Part shown: piece after piece, positions 1-5,663 of the stretch
How positions within the stretch are numbered: the first letter of the stretch is position 1
How the letters are laid out: each line of letters starts with the position of its first letter
From: Deltaproteobacteria bacterium
GTDB lineage: Bacteria; Desulfobacterota; Dissulfuribacteria; Dissulfuribacterales; QOAL01
DNA: 7,297 bases
Assembly (NCBI GenBank): GCA_015486425.1
Contig: WFRQ01000492.1
Coordinates: 1-7,297, forward strand
Direction: 5' to 3'
The notes under the pieces: generated by a model
Told to the model about the DNA's origin: nothing
The model's input: only the letters and a program-made list of their open reading frames with translations
The model's database searches: none
Translations under genes and position numbers: made by a program

Positions 1-74
1 CCATTTTCCAGCAGGCTGTAGCGGTGAATGGCCTGTCCAACCAGGCGGTTTACCTCTTTTTCAAGATAGCTCAT
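1..74 (-). CDS. Probable TtcA-family PP-loop ATPase (tRNA 2-thiolation type), N-terminus only
   Basis: A minus-strand frame opens with ATG at 74 and runs off the left edge after 24 codons, reading MSYLEKEVNRLVGQAIHRYS and then LLEN. This resembles the start of short TtcA-like PP-loop proteins, in which a helix of the type 'LxxxVNRLVGxAI' precedes the ATP-binding SGGKDS loop. Those enzymes activate a tRNA base with ATP and insert sulfur, for example 2-thiocytidine at position 32. The catalytic loop lies outside the window, so the call rests on N-terminal resemblance alone. No clear Shine-Dalgarno sequence precedes the ATG, and no in-frame start was seen in the codons immediately upstream. It follows the 161-codon membrane protein gene after 112 bp on the same strand and may be cotranscribed with it. 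Alternatives are another PP-loop protein or an unrelated gene. Confidence 0.55.
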   Translation of the reverse strand, partial: MSYLEKEVNRLVGQAIHRYSLLEN

Positions 75-186
75 TGCAGTAATTTCAAGGGAATTGGCGC
101 GCAGTGCGCACCCTGCTCTGCTGAGAAACAGCCGACATTACGGCCAGGCCTGCGGAAAATGCCTGCTCACGCTTTTATCATGCGAA

Positions 187-672
187 TCAATCCACAATCA
201 TGCTGTTCCTGGGGTAAAGTTTGTAATACAGGAAGCCTGACAGCGCCACGATAAGTGGAATAAAGACAATTTCAGGCAGCATCCTGTTCTCGGCATTCAG
301 AAGGGAGATGGCGCAGAGAATGGCGGTGAACTGAAATCCGGTTCTGTGAAACAGCATCAGCTCCCGCATGAGGTAGATATTGATGGTGGGCACCACCAGT
401 ATGAAGAGCGTGAATATATTAAAGGTATCAATACCCCACAGGGAATACAGCTTCCTTGCCGTTATAATTCCCAGCATGGATATAAGCATGATGTTCAGGT
501 AAAGGTATTTTCTCCTCGGTTCAGGGGCAGGAAGGTTATTCAGCAGGGATGCAAGCTCATCCCTGTTATCATATGTGGATAACCGGTCATAGACCTCCTG
601 CTTGGTGAGTCCCTGAAAGAGCAGTTCCCTGACCTTCTGTTCAAGCTCAGGGATGAGGAAATTGTTGGCCAT
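187..672 (-). CDS. Hypothetical membrane protein with cytosolic N-terminal helix domain and about four membrane segments
   Basis: I do not recognise a family. The 161-residue product has a charged, probably cytoplasmic N-terminal part (residues 1-55) containing the pattern FQGLTKQEVYDRL, which looks like a short helical hairpin. It is followed by PEPRRK and then hydrophobic stretches at about 57-72, 83-101, 111-126 and 132-151, consistent with four membrane-spanning segments. The start at 672 is supported by AAGGA ten bases upstream on the minus strand. There is no signal peptide; the basic RRK before the first membrane segment suggests an N-in topology. It sits 126 bp downstream of the NlpE/META lipoprotein gene and 112 bp upstream of the probable TtcA-like gene, all in one orientation, so it may belong to the same transcript or have its own promoter in the repeat-containing spacer. 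It could be an accessory inner-membrane protein, but no function can be assigned. Confidence 0.75.
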   Translation of the reverse strand: MANNFLIPELEQKVRELLFQGLTKQEVYDRLSTYDNRDELASLLNNLPAPEPRRKYLYLNIMLISMLGIITARKLYSLWGIDTFNIFTLFILVVPTINIYLMRELMLFHRTGFQFTAILCAISLLNAENRMLPEIVFIPLIVALSGFLYYKLYPRNSMIVD

Positions 673-798
673 TTTTTATTATTCCTTTATTGCGAAAATG
701 CACTGAGCAGTCGCCTGTACTTTTCATCACAGCAGGTGTTACACAGGAGCATTCCCTATGGGCATCACAACATGAAACGCTCAATTCAGGTGAAAGTT
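673..798. other. Intergenic spacer carrying fragments of the dispersed repeats
   Basis: This 126-bp gap between two minus-strand genes holds two short pieces shared with other spacers of the window. GGAGCATTCCCT at 746-757 recurs at 7015-7026 in the arm of the large palindrome. TGAAACGCTCAATTCAGGT at 773-791 recurs with one change at 4196-4214, and its reverse complement shares ACCTGAATTGAGCG with the head of the repeat at 4005-4018. No T-tailed hairpin terminator and no convincing sigma-70 promoter was found. Confidence 0.5.
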
Positions 799-2001
799 TT
801 AATGTACGCCGCTGTTGCTGTCTGCAGCCCTGAGCGTGGCAAGCAGCCCGAAATCCCCGTACAGTTCAAGCATGTCGCCATTGATTTTAAATGTTTTTAC
901 CTGCCCGAGGGCCTGCACAAAGCGCTCTTCAAGCCCCTGGGTCTCTTCACAGAAGCGTCTTGTTGTGGCAATGGAGGCGAAGCTCAGTCTGTTGCCATTC
1001 AGGGTATAACTTCCCATCATGCGGTTACACCCTCCAAAGCCCCTGAGACTTTTACCCTGAGGATTTAGTCTGAAGCCGGGAAGCGGACTTCCCGGAGGGA
1101 CATCTACAGATTCACCTGCAATTTCAACAAGTTCCCACTTGGTATTTTCAATTTTATCCAGGTTCACCAAAGCCCCGGAGGTGAGGGCAGCAGTCTCTTT
1201 CTCAGGCTCACTGCATGACCTGGCTTCGGTTATTTCAATAAAGCGTTCCACCACCACAACCTTGTTCATCCTGCTTCCTTCCATGGCGGGTCTGGTGGTT
1301 ACAAAACCTTCAAAACGCACTATCAGGGGTTCTGCCACGCCGTGCTCTGCCTTCAGGTATGCGCTCTCAAGCCTGGCATTATCCTTTTCCATTGCCACAG
1401 GATATCTTCTGCCTGTTGCGCAGTCCTTGAACATGCCGAGGTCTGCCATGTAGGAGTAAAGGCCGCGCATTATCCTGTTGGAGGATACAGGTTCAAATTT
1501 TTCAGTTCTGCATATCTGCCGGGTAATATCCGGTTTTATAACAGCGCCTGCATTGTCAGGGGCCTGCTGAAGACATCTATCTGAAACCGCACGAAATTTT
1601 TCAGACAGATTTCCTGTAAACCGTAACGTGAGCGCCGTGGCGTCAGGGGAGAGCGTCCATGTCCCTGAATCAACAACTTCCCTGGTTGCACTGTTGTCTG
1701 ATGCAAGAAATGTCCGCTTCAGCTTGAAGGAGTGGTCAGGCAGAAGATTAAGATGATATTTTGTACCTGCACAGTCCGGACAGGGCAGCGTACCCTTCCA
1801 TGTGCCAGGCAGAAGGGAAGTGTCAAGGCGGGCAGCCTGTGCGGCCTTTTCCCCAGGGTGTGGCTGAGGCTCAACCCCTGGCCCGGCTCCCTCTCTCGGG
1901 GCACAGGCGGCAAGCAGCAGGGACAGAAACATCGCGAATACAAAAAATATACGAAAACGAAATATCCCTGAGTTGTGAACATTATGTGTGTTGCTACTCA
2001 T
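799..2001 (-). CDS. Outer-membrane-type lipoprotein with NlpE N-terminal-like domain and C-terminal META (HslJ-like) domain
   Basis: The 400-residue product begins with an N-region, a hydrophobic core (about 15-30) and a lipobox LAAC ending at Cys33, so it should be lipidated. Residue +2 is Ala, which does not signal inner-membrane retention, so outer-membrane sorting is likely. Residues 66-140 match the NlpE N-terminal (copper resistance) pattern: GTWKGTLPCPDCAG with a CxxC at Cys74/Cys77, then the beta-rich DHSFKLKRTF stretch. Residues 178-260 form a middle region starting GLYSYMADLGMF, with CATGRRYPV, often seen after NlpE domains. Residues 287-392 are a META domain: TKWELVEIAG, then RGFGGCNRMMGSY, then LSFASIATTRRFC. 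NlpE proteins report envelope and surface-attachment stress; META domains occur in secreted or heat-shock-linked lipoproteins. A GGGAG about nine bases upstream supports the ATG at 2001. It lies 44 bp after the amidotransferase gene, probably in the same transcript. The precise role is inference. Confidence 0.85.
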   Translation of the reverse strand: MSSNTHNVHNSGIFRFRIFFVFAMFLSLLLAACAPREGAGPGVEPQPHPGEKAAQAARLDTSLLPGTWKGTLPCPDCAGTKYHLNLLPDHSFKLKRTFLASDNSATREVVDSGTWTLSPDATALTLRFTGNLSEKFRAVSDRCLQQAPDNAGAVIKPDITRQICRTEKFEPVSSNRIMRGLYSYMADLGMFKDCATGRRYPVAMEKDNARLESAYLKAEHGVAEPLIVRFEGFVTTRPAMEGSRMNKVVVVERFIEITEARSCSEPEKETAALTSGALVNLDKIENTKWELVEIAGESVDVPPGSPLPGFRLNPQGKSLRGFGGCNRMMGSYTLNGNRLSFASIATTRRFCEETQGLEERFVQALGQVKTFKINGDMLELYGDFGLLATLRAADSNSGVH

Positions 2002-2045
2002 ATAATTTATCTCCCGCCGTCCTGTAAAAAACTTCCGCGTTCGGG

Positions 2046-2744
2046 TCAGGCCATTGCAGCCATGTTATCAAGAAGCTGAAACAGGTTCTGGCGCATTGGC
2101 GTGTAATCACGGCCCTCTGCGAGAATCTCCTCGGGACGCTGTATGTATTCACTCTCCACCCGGAGTTCATCTGCACAGTTGCTCACAAGGCTTTCCAGGG
2201 ATTCCCTCGTGGTTTCAAGGTGAAACTGCAGCCCCACCACCCTGTCATTCCAGGTAAATGCCTGATTCGGGCAGGCCTCGGAGTTTGCTGTCTGCAACCC
2301 TCCCTCAGGTATTCTGAACATGTCTCCGTGCCAGTGAAATGCATCAAAAGTGGCAGGGATGCCCTTGAATACAGGAGAACTCCAGCCAGGAGGCGTAAGA
2401 GACACAGGATACCAGCCGATTTCCTTTACTATATTTTTCTGAACATGGGCGCCGAGTACATTGGCAAGGAGCTGCGCACCAAGGCATATTCCCAGAACAG
2501 GCCTGCCGGAATCTATCACTTTTTTAAGGAATTCCTTTTCAGGCGCCAGCCAGGGATACTGCTCCTCGTCAAAAACCCCCATTGGCCCGCCCATGACCAC
2601 CAGCATGTCAAAGGAGTCAGGGTCAGGAAGCTCCATGCTTTCAAACAGCATGGTTGCGTCACGGTCCCAGTTACGTTCAACAGCCCATTCAAGTATGGCA
2701 GCCGGGCCTTCAAACGGCACGTGCTGTAAATAATGAAGTTTCAT
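2046..2744 (-). CDS. Class I glutamine amidotransferase (GMP synthase glutaminase-domain-like), stand-alone
   Basis: The 232-residue protein is a stand-alone class I (triad) glutamine amidotransferase. It shows MVVMGGPMGVFDE (about 48-60), the nucleophile elbow GICLGAQL with Cys87, and QFHLE with His175 and Glu177, so the Cys-His-Glu triad is intact. Such domains hydrolyse glutamine and pass ammonia to a partner; the stand-alone form resembles the GMP-synthase-like group often annotated only as 'type 1 glutamine amidotransferase'. The C-terminal 40 residues are a helical extension after the triad. Its ATG lies 2 bp beyond the stop of the DAHP synthase gene, with a G-rich AGGGGGG about seven bases upstream, so the two genes are almost certainly cotranscribed and probably translationally coupled. 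No synthase partner domain is fused to it. The acceptor substrate cannot be read from sequence; a gamma-glutamyl hydrolase or ligase-like role is an alternative. Confidence 0.88.
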   Translation of the reverse strand: MKLHYLQHVPFEGPAAILEWAVERNWDRDATMLFESMELPDPDSFDMLVVMGGPMGVFDEEQYPWLAPEKEFLKKVIDSGRPVLGICLGAQLLANVLGAHVQKNIVKEIGWYPVSLTPPGWSSPVFKGIPATFDAFHWHGDMFRIPEGGLQTANSEACPNQAFTWNDRVVGLQFHLETTRESLESLVSNCADELRVESEYIQRPEEILAEGRDYTPMRQNLFQLLDNMAAMA

Positions 2745-2746
2745 GC

Positions 2747-3892
2747 TCAGCCCCCCTGTGCTCCCCCAGTCCAGTCTTTAAGCACGGCCCTGGCAGCAAG
2801 TGCCGCACGTTCCAGATATGCCTTTCTTGAGATTTCAACATCAGCCATGTAATGATCCAGCTCCTGCATGGTAAGGGCCTGGGGGCCGTCACAGAGCGCA
2901 AGCTCAGGCCGTGGATGGAACTCCACCAGCACCATGTTTGCACCTGCTATTATGCCCTGTGCCGTGGCGTGGAAGATATCCAGAAGGCCATCCGGGGCCC
3001 TGTCCTTTAAACCCACGGAATGGGTAGGATCAATACATACCGGCAGGCGGGTAAGTCGTTTAAGCACAGGCACATGCATGAAGTCAACGAGGTTTCGGTG
3101 AGGATCTCCAAGCCTTGACTTTATGCCGCGGAGACAGATAACAATATTGCGGTTTCCCTCGCTCGCTATGTACTCGCAGGCGTTCAGGGATTCTTCAATG
3201 GAGAGCCCCATGCCGCGTTTATAAAGAACAGGAAAATCCGGCTGTGAGCCCACGGCCTTCAGCAATTCAAAATTCTGGGCGTTTCTGGTTCCTACCTGCA
3301 GCATGACTCCTGTGGGGTTTCCGGCCTCTTCAAGGGCATCTCTGATCTCCTCGATATGAACAGCCCTCAGCACCTCCATGGCAATGACCTTGACACCGTA
3401 CTTGCCTGCAAGCTCAAATACCCAGGGAAGGCATGTCTTGCCGTGCCCCTGAAAATCATAGGGGCTGGTGCGGGGCTTGTATGCCCCCATCCTCGCGGTG
3501 ACCACCCCTACCCTCTGCATGTTTCTGAACATGGTCTCCACGTGTTCAGGCGTATCCACGGCACACGGCCCCATGAATATATGAAGGCTTTCCTGGGTAA
3601 ACTCCAGGCCCTGATAAGTAAAGCCCAGCTCATCCATCTGGCCTCCGTGGCGCCCGATCTGCCTGTACTTGCTGGACACCCTTACCACCTTTTCCACACC
3701 TGGCATTCGTTCCACTGCATCCTGCGGAACATGGTGTGTGGGGCCTATGAGATACAGCTCGTTTACCACACGGCTTGTTCCCCTTATGCCGGAAACCCTG
3801 GTTTTCACATCAGGGAACTGGGTAAGATAGTCGAGACGTGCGGACATTTCGGGTCCGTTGGGATCAATATCTGGTTTCAGTATGATTATCAT
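2747..3892 (-). CDS. aroF: 3-deoxy-7-phosphoheptulonate (DAHP) synthase, class I-beta with N-terminal ferredoxin-like domain
   Basis: DAHP synthase condenses phosphoenolpyruvate with erythrose 4-phosphate, the first step of the shikimate pathway, in the cytosol. The 381-residue product has an N-terminal ferredoxin-like regulatory domain (about 1-80, starting MIIILKPD) and a TIM-barrel catalytic domain (about 90-355). Recognisable motifs are FMGPCAVD with Cys110, GAYKPRTSPYDFQG (136-149), LQVGTRNAQNFELL (198-211), VLYKRG (222-227), IDPTHSVG with His291, VEFHPRPE with Glu324, and ALCDGPQAL with Asp335. Cys110, His291, Glu324 and Asp335 fit the four metal ligands of the family. AGAGGT eight bases before the ATG supports the start. 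Some positions depart from the usual pattern: the common CERGIR reads CLRGIK (253-258), and the strand usually ending in TE(A/V) reads AMEV. It heads an operon with the amidotransferase gene. A divergent DAHP-synthase-like enzyme in a side pathway is possible. Confidence 0.9.
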   Translation of the reverse strand: MIIILKPDIDPNGPEMSARLDYLTQFPDVKTRVSGIRGTSRVVNELYLIGPTHHVPQDAVERMPGVEKVVRVSSKYRQIGRHGGQMDELGFTYQGLEFTQESLHIFMGPCAVDTPEHVETMFRNMQRVGVVTARMGAYKPRTSPYDFQGHGKTCLPWVFELAGKYGVKVIAMEVLRAVHIEEIRDALEEAGNPTGVMLQVGTRNAQNFELLKAVGSQPDFPVLYKRGMGLSIEESLNACEYIASEGNRNIVICLRGIKSRLGDPHRNLVDFMHVPVLKRLTRLPVCIDPTHSVGLKDRAPDGLLDIFHATAQGIIAGANMVLVEFHPRPELALCDGPQALTMQELDHYMADVEISRKAYLERAALAARAVLKDWTGGAQGG

Positions 3893-3917
3893 GTTATATG
3901 ACCTCTATGTGACAAAA

Positions 3918-3950
3918 TTTTTGGAAAGCACCTCAGGGGCTGTCCAAAAA
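3918..3950. repeat. Imperfect 12-bp inverted repeat upstream of the DAHP synthase gene
   Basis: The arms TTTTTGGAAAGC (3918-3929) and GCTGTCCAAAAA (3939-3950) pair at 11 of 12 positions around a 9-base loop. It lies 26-58 bases upstream of the DAHP synthase start codon, just beyond its Shine-Dalgarno sequence. The outer ends are A-rich on the 3' side of either strand, so it is not a standard T-tailed terminator. The right arm with GGGGCTGTCC also resembles the ends of some insertion sequences. It could be an operator, a leader structure or an element relic. Confidence 0.5.
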
Positions 3951-4004
3951 AAATTGGCGATTTCGCAGCTTGGCTTCACCAACAAAATCTACGAAATTGT
4001 TCAG

Positions 4005-4072
4005 ACCTGAATTGAGCGATTGTTCGGATTTGCTGCATATCCGCGAAAGAGGAATTCCCATTATAGTCAGCT
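4005..4072 (+). repeat. Dispersed repeat, copy 1 (best-preserved, forward)
   Basis: The segment 4012-4072 (61 bases) matches 6156-6216 on the opposite strand with only two differences. The shared unit starts TTGAGCGATTGTTCGGATTT and continues through CCGCGAAAGAGG to ATTATAGTCAGCT. The preceding ACCTGAATTGAGCG head (4005-4018) also occurs in reverse at 773-791 with the last bases changed. Inside the unit, CGGAT and ATCCG can form a small hairpin. It is non-coding: reading frames through it have early stops and no start. Confidence 0.8.
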
Positions 4073-4085
4073 ATATGGGGGTTCC
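4051..4085. repeat. Long imperfect hairpin at the end of repeat copy 1
   Basis: The left arm (4051-4066, GGAATTCCCATTATAG) and right arm (4071-4085, CTATATGGGGGTTCC) pair around the loop TCAG. The pairs are four at the base, two G-U type pairs, five of CCCAT/ATGGG, one bulged T, then ATAG/CTAT: 15 pairs in all. It has no T-run after it, so it is not a simple terminator. The compensating right arm is missing in copy 3. Confidence 0.65.
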
Positions 4086-4195
4086 GATGACAAAGGAGAT
4101 GCAGTGAAGACGGCAATCCCGAAGGGTTTCAAAATTGGAAAGCTATAATCGGTGTAAGTCCTTTTAATTTTTTGAAAAAATAATTTTCCACATTT

Positions 4196-4214
4196 TGAAA
4201 CGCTCAATTTAGGT
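4196..4214 (-). repeat. Short repeat motif, second occurrence of TGAAACGCTCAATTYAGGT
   Basis: This 19-base stretch matches 773-791 with one change (T for C). Read on the minus strand it gives ACCTAAATTGAGCG, the head sequence of the larger dispersed repeat. It appears to be a truncated end of the same family. Confidence 0.55.
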
Positions 4215-4258
4215 CAGATATGCTTAAAAAATAATACCATTCCCCTGGCTGAATAAAT

Positions 4259-4301
4259 ACTCCTCTTTCGCGAGTATGCAGCAAATCCGACAATAGCTCA
4301 A
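4259..4301 (-). repeat. Dispersed repeat, copy 2 (diverged, reverse)
   Basis: On the minus strand this reads TTGAGCTATTGTCGGATTTG, then CTGCATACTCGCGAAAGAGGAGT. It matches the first 43 or so bases of copy 1 with several substitutions and one deletion. The 3' part of the unit (the ATTATAGTCAGCT end) is absent, and the CGGAT/ATCCG hairpin is broken. It is inverted relative to copy 1, about 190 bases away. Confidence 0.65.
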
Positions 4302-4360
4302 TCGGGCAATTACCTGGATTGCACGATTCAGGTATGATGTAATTTATCAGATGCTGCCTG

Positions 4361-4399
4361 CAAAACAGGACGATATATTCTCTCATATTTCCTGTTTTG
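4361..4399. repeat. Perfect 10-bp inverted repeat downstream of the cytochrome b gene
   Basis: CAAAACAGGA (4361-4370) and TCCTGTTTTG (4390-4399) are exact reverse complements separated by 19 AT-rich bases. On the minus strand the hairpin begins about 30 bases after the cytochrome b stop and its 3' arm ends in TTTTG. It may stop or protect the 3' end of the Rieske/cytochrome b transcript, but there is no T-run beyond the stem, so terminator status is uncertain. Confidence 0.45.
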
Positions 4400-4428
4400 T
4401 AAATTCATTTTTTGCCTGAATCCGGAGT

Positions 4429-5277
4429 TTATCTCAAAACAGCCACAATTGTTGCCCCTGCATACACAGTGAACCAGAGACCAAGTACTGCATAAGCATT
4501 GCGCCTTTTTTCCCACCAGGGAAGCAGGGTCAGCACAACAAGCGGAATCATTGGAAAGATGATTCCTGCAAGCAGAGGAGCCATGTGGCGCAGCAGCTCC
4601 TGTATGCCGAGGAAAAACCATGGCCCTTTTATCAGATGAAGATTCTGACCCGGCAGGTCAATGGGGGCGTACAGCAACAGGCCTGAAAGCAGTGCGGCTG
4701 CAGTGGTTGAGATAAAGATATCCCGCTTCATTATTACACGTCTGGTGTGATACCACGTGCCGAGCCCCCAGCACAGCACTGTAAACAGTATATGCACCAC
4801 GTAAACCCTGTTAAGCCCCTCATCTGTAATGGCCATGAGAAGGCGGTCAATGGCAGTGCCTGCAAAGGGCACATCGAGAAACAGGTGCTCGGCAATTCTT
4901 CCTGCAGCCTGTCCCGTTCCGTCAAACCTCAGAACGTAGCCGGTGAACAGGGCAAACAGCGCAAGGGGCACGGTAATACTTATAACCGCCCAGTGAATAC
5001 GCCCCCTGCGGGTTTTACAGAATATGTCCATGATGCCAGCGCACCTGCAGACATGCAGCGCAAGAATCAGAAAGAATGCCTGACTTGACCAGAAATGAAT
5101 CGACCGCCAGAAGGCCCCGAATGGTATCACGGTTTCAATGGCCGTGGTGGATACAAAGGGGGCAGCCACCTCGTACTGATAGGCCACCACAAAACCGGAA
5201 AATGCCGAAATAAACAGTGCAGCCGTAGTAATTTCCCCTGTACGTTCAAGGTGCATTATGCGCATCAGGCCTGTCAT
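4429..5277 (-). CDS. Cytochrome b subunit (bc1/b6f-like), short form
   Basis: This 282-residue membrane protein is the di-heme quinol-oxidising cytochrome b of a bc-type complex. Probable helices lie at about 17-35, 61-83, 95-115, 158-176, 187-203, 233-253 and 262-281. Heme ligands are visible as His61/His75 in helix B (13 residues between) and His162/His177 in helix D (14 between, the b6f-like spacing). HFWSSQAFF and TGYVLRFDGTGQ are typical of helix B and the helix C end. Where the quinol site usually has PEWY, this protein has KGPWFFLGIQELLR (217-230): the Trp is kept, but the Glu of PEWY is not in its usual place. It has about seven helices, so it is longer than a bare petB-type N-terminal subunit and shorter than a full mitochondrial-type cytochrome b. 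Its ATG overlaps the Rieske stop by 4 bp (ATGA), indicating coupled translation; Met5 and Met8 are alternative starts. No cytochrome c gene follows. Confidence 0.9.
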   Translation of the reverse strand: MTGLMRIMHLERTGEITTAALFISAFSGFVVAYQYEVAAPFVSTTAIETVIPFGAFWRSIHFWSSQAFFLILALHVCRCAGIMDIFCKTRRGRIHWAVISITVPLALFALFTGYVLRFDGTGQAAGRIAEHLFLDVPFAGTAIDRLLMAITDEGLNRVYVVHILFTVLCWGLGTWYHTRRVIMKRDIFISTTAAALLSGLLLYAPIDLPGQNLHLIKGPWFFLGIQELLRHMAPLLAGIIFPMIPLVVLTLLPWWEKRRNAYAVLGLWFTVYAGATIVAVLR

Positions 5278-5663
5278 ATGAGTACGACGTAGCCCTTTCC
5301 GTCATCAGTGACCTTTACGGGAAATCGGGGCAGATCCTTTCTGGCAGGCCCGGATACATACTTTCCGTCCCACAGGAACATGCTCTGGTGACACGGGCAG
5401 ATAAACTGCCTCTTTGCCTCATCATATGTTACTGTGCAGCCAAGGTGTGTGCAGGTTCGTGACACTGCAAGAGGGCCGGATTCCGGCTCGAACAGCACAA
5501 ACTCAGGCTCCATTATAAAACCTCCCGCAGGCACCCTTTCCCTGATCCTGACCTTTCGCGGAGGACGATATCGCTTTGTGAGAACAAAACTCAGGAGTGG
5601 CCATGCTGCCACTGCCCCGGCAAGCCATAGAAGCGCCTTTCTGATCCAGTCTCTTCGGGTCAT
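5274..5663 (-). CDS. Rieske 2Fe-2S protein, membrane anchored
   Basis: The 129-residue protein is the electron-accepting Rieske subunit of the quinol-oxidising complex. Both cluster-binding boxes are intact: CTHLGC (Cys71, His73, Cys76) and CPCHQS (Cys89, Cys91, His92). Cys71/His73/Cys89/His92 are the expected cluster ligands and Cys76/Cys91 the expected disulfide. The usual CPCHGS reads CPCHQS. The N-terminus has TRRDWIRK followed by a hydrophobic stretch (about 10-27), which resembles a twin-arginine signal that stays as a membrane anchor with the cluster domain outside. KDLPRFPVKV near the C-terminus is the usual GPAxxxLPxxPV end. The gene overlaps its upstream neighbour (DUF2905) and downstream neighbour (cytochrome b) by 4 bp each, making one operon. 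It is close to the minimum size for the family. Confidence 0.95.
   Translation of the reverse strand: MTRRDWIRKALLWLAGAVAAWPLLSFVLTKRYRPPRKVRIRERVPAGGFIMEPEFVLFEPESGPLAVSRTCTHLGCTVTYDEAKRQFICPCHQSMFLWDGKYVSGPARKDLPRFPVKVTDDGKGYVVLI

Larger units (their letters stand above)
3893..4428. other. 536-bp repeat-rich intergenic region
   Basis: No credible gene is present between the DAHP synthase start and the cytochrome b stop. The region holds, left to right: an imperfect inverted repeat (3918-3950); an imperfect hairpin (3960-3997); a forward copy of the dispersed repeat (about 4005-4072) ending in a long hairpin (4051-4085); a copy of the short TGAAACGCTCAATTTAGGT motif (4196-4214); a reverse, diverged copy of the dispersed repeat (4259-4301); and a perfect 10-bp inverted repeat (4361-4399). 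The two opposite copies could pair over about 240 bp. The leader and promoter of the DAHP synthase operon must lie here, but no clear -35/-10 pair was identified. Confidence 0.7.

Noticed and set aside
24..254. 76-codon plus-strand frame at the left edge
   Set aside because: It is antisense to the probable TtcA-like start and the end of the membrane protein gene, with no ribosome site and no protein-like pattern.
2220..2729. 169-codon plus-strand frame antisense to the amidotransferase gene
   Set aside because: It is a shadow of a gene with an intact catalytic triad; the composition is rich in Arg/His/Pro as expected from antisense translation.
3356..3901. 181-codon plus-strand frame antisense to DAHP synthase
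   Set aside because: It is a shadow of a conserved gene and has no domain signature.
3918..3950. Rho-independent terminator
   Set aside because: On both strands the stem is followed by A residues rather than a T-run.
4011..4150. Small plus-strand peptide through repeat copy 1
   Set aside because: The open stretch begins immediately after a TGA with no start codon, and another frame ends at an early TGA; no ribosome site.
4204..4386. 60-codon minus-strand frame downstream of cytochrome b, with an AGGA upstream of its ATG
   Set aside because: It consists largely of translated repeat copy 2 and inverted-repeat sequence; the equivalent frame is not kept open in the other copies.
4328..4621. 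97-codon minus-strand frame overlapping the end of cytochrome b
   Set aside because: It overlaps the well-supported cytochrome b gene in another frame and ends in repeat DNA.
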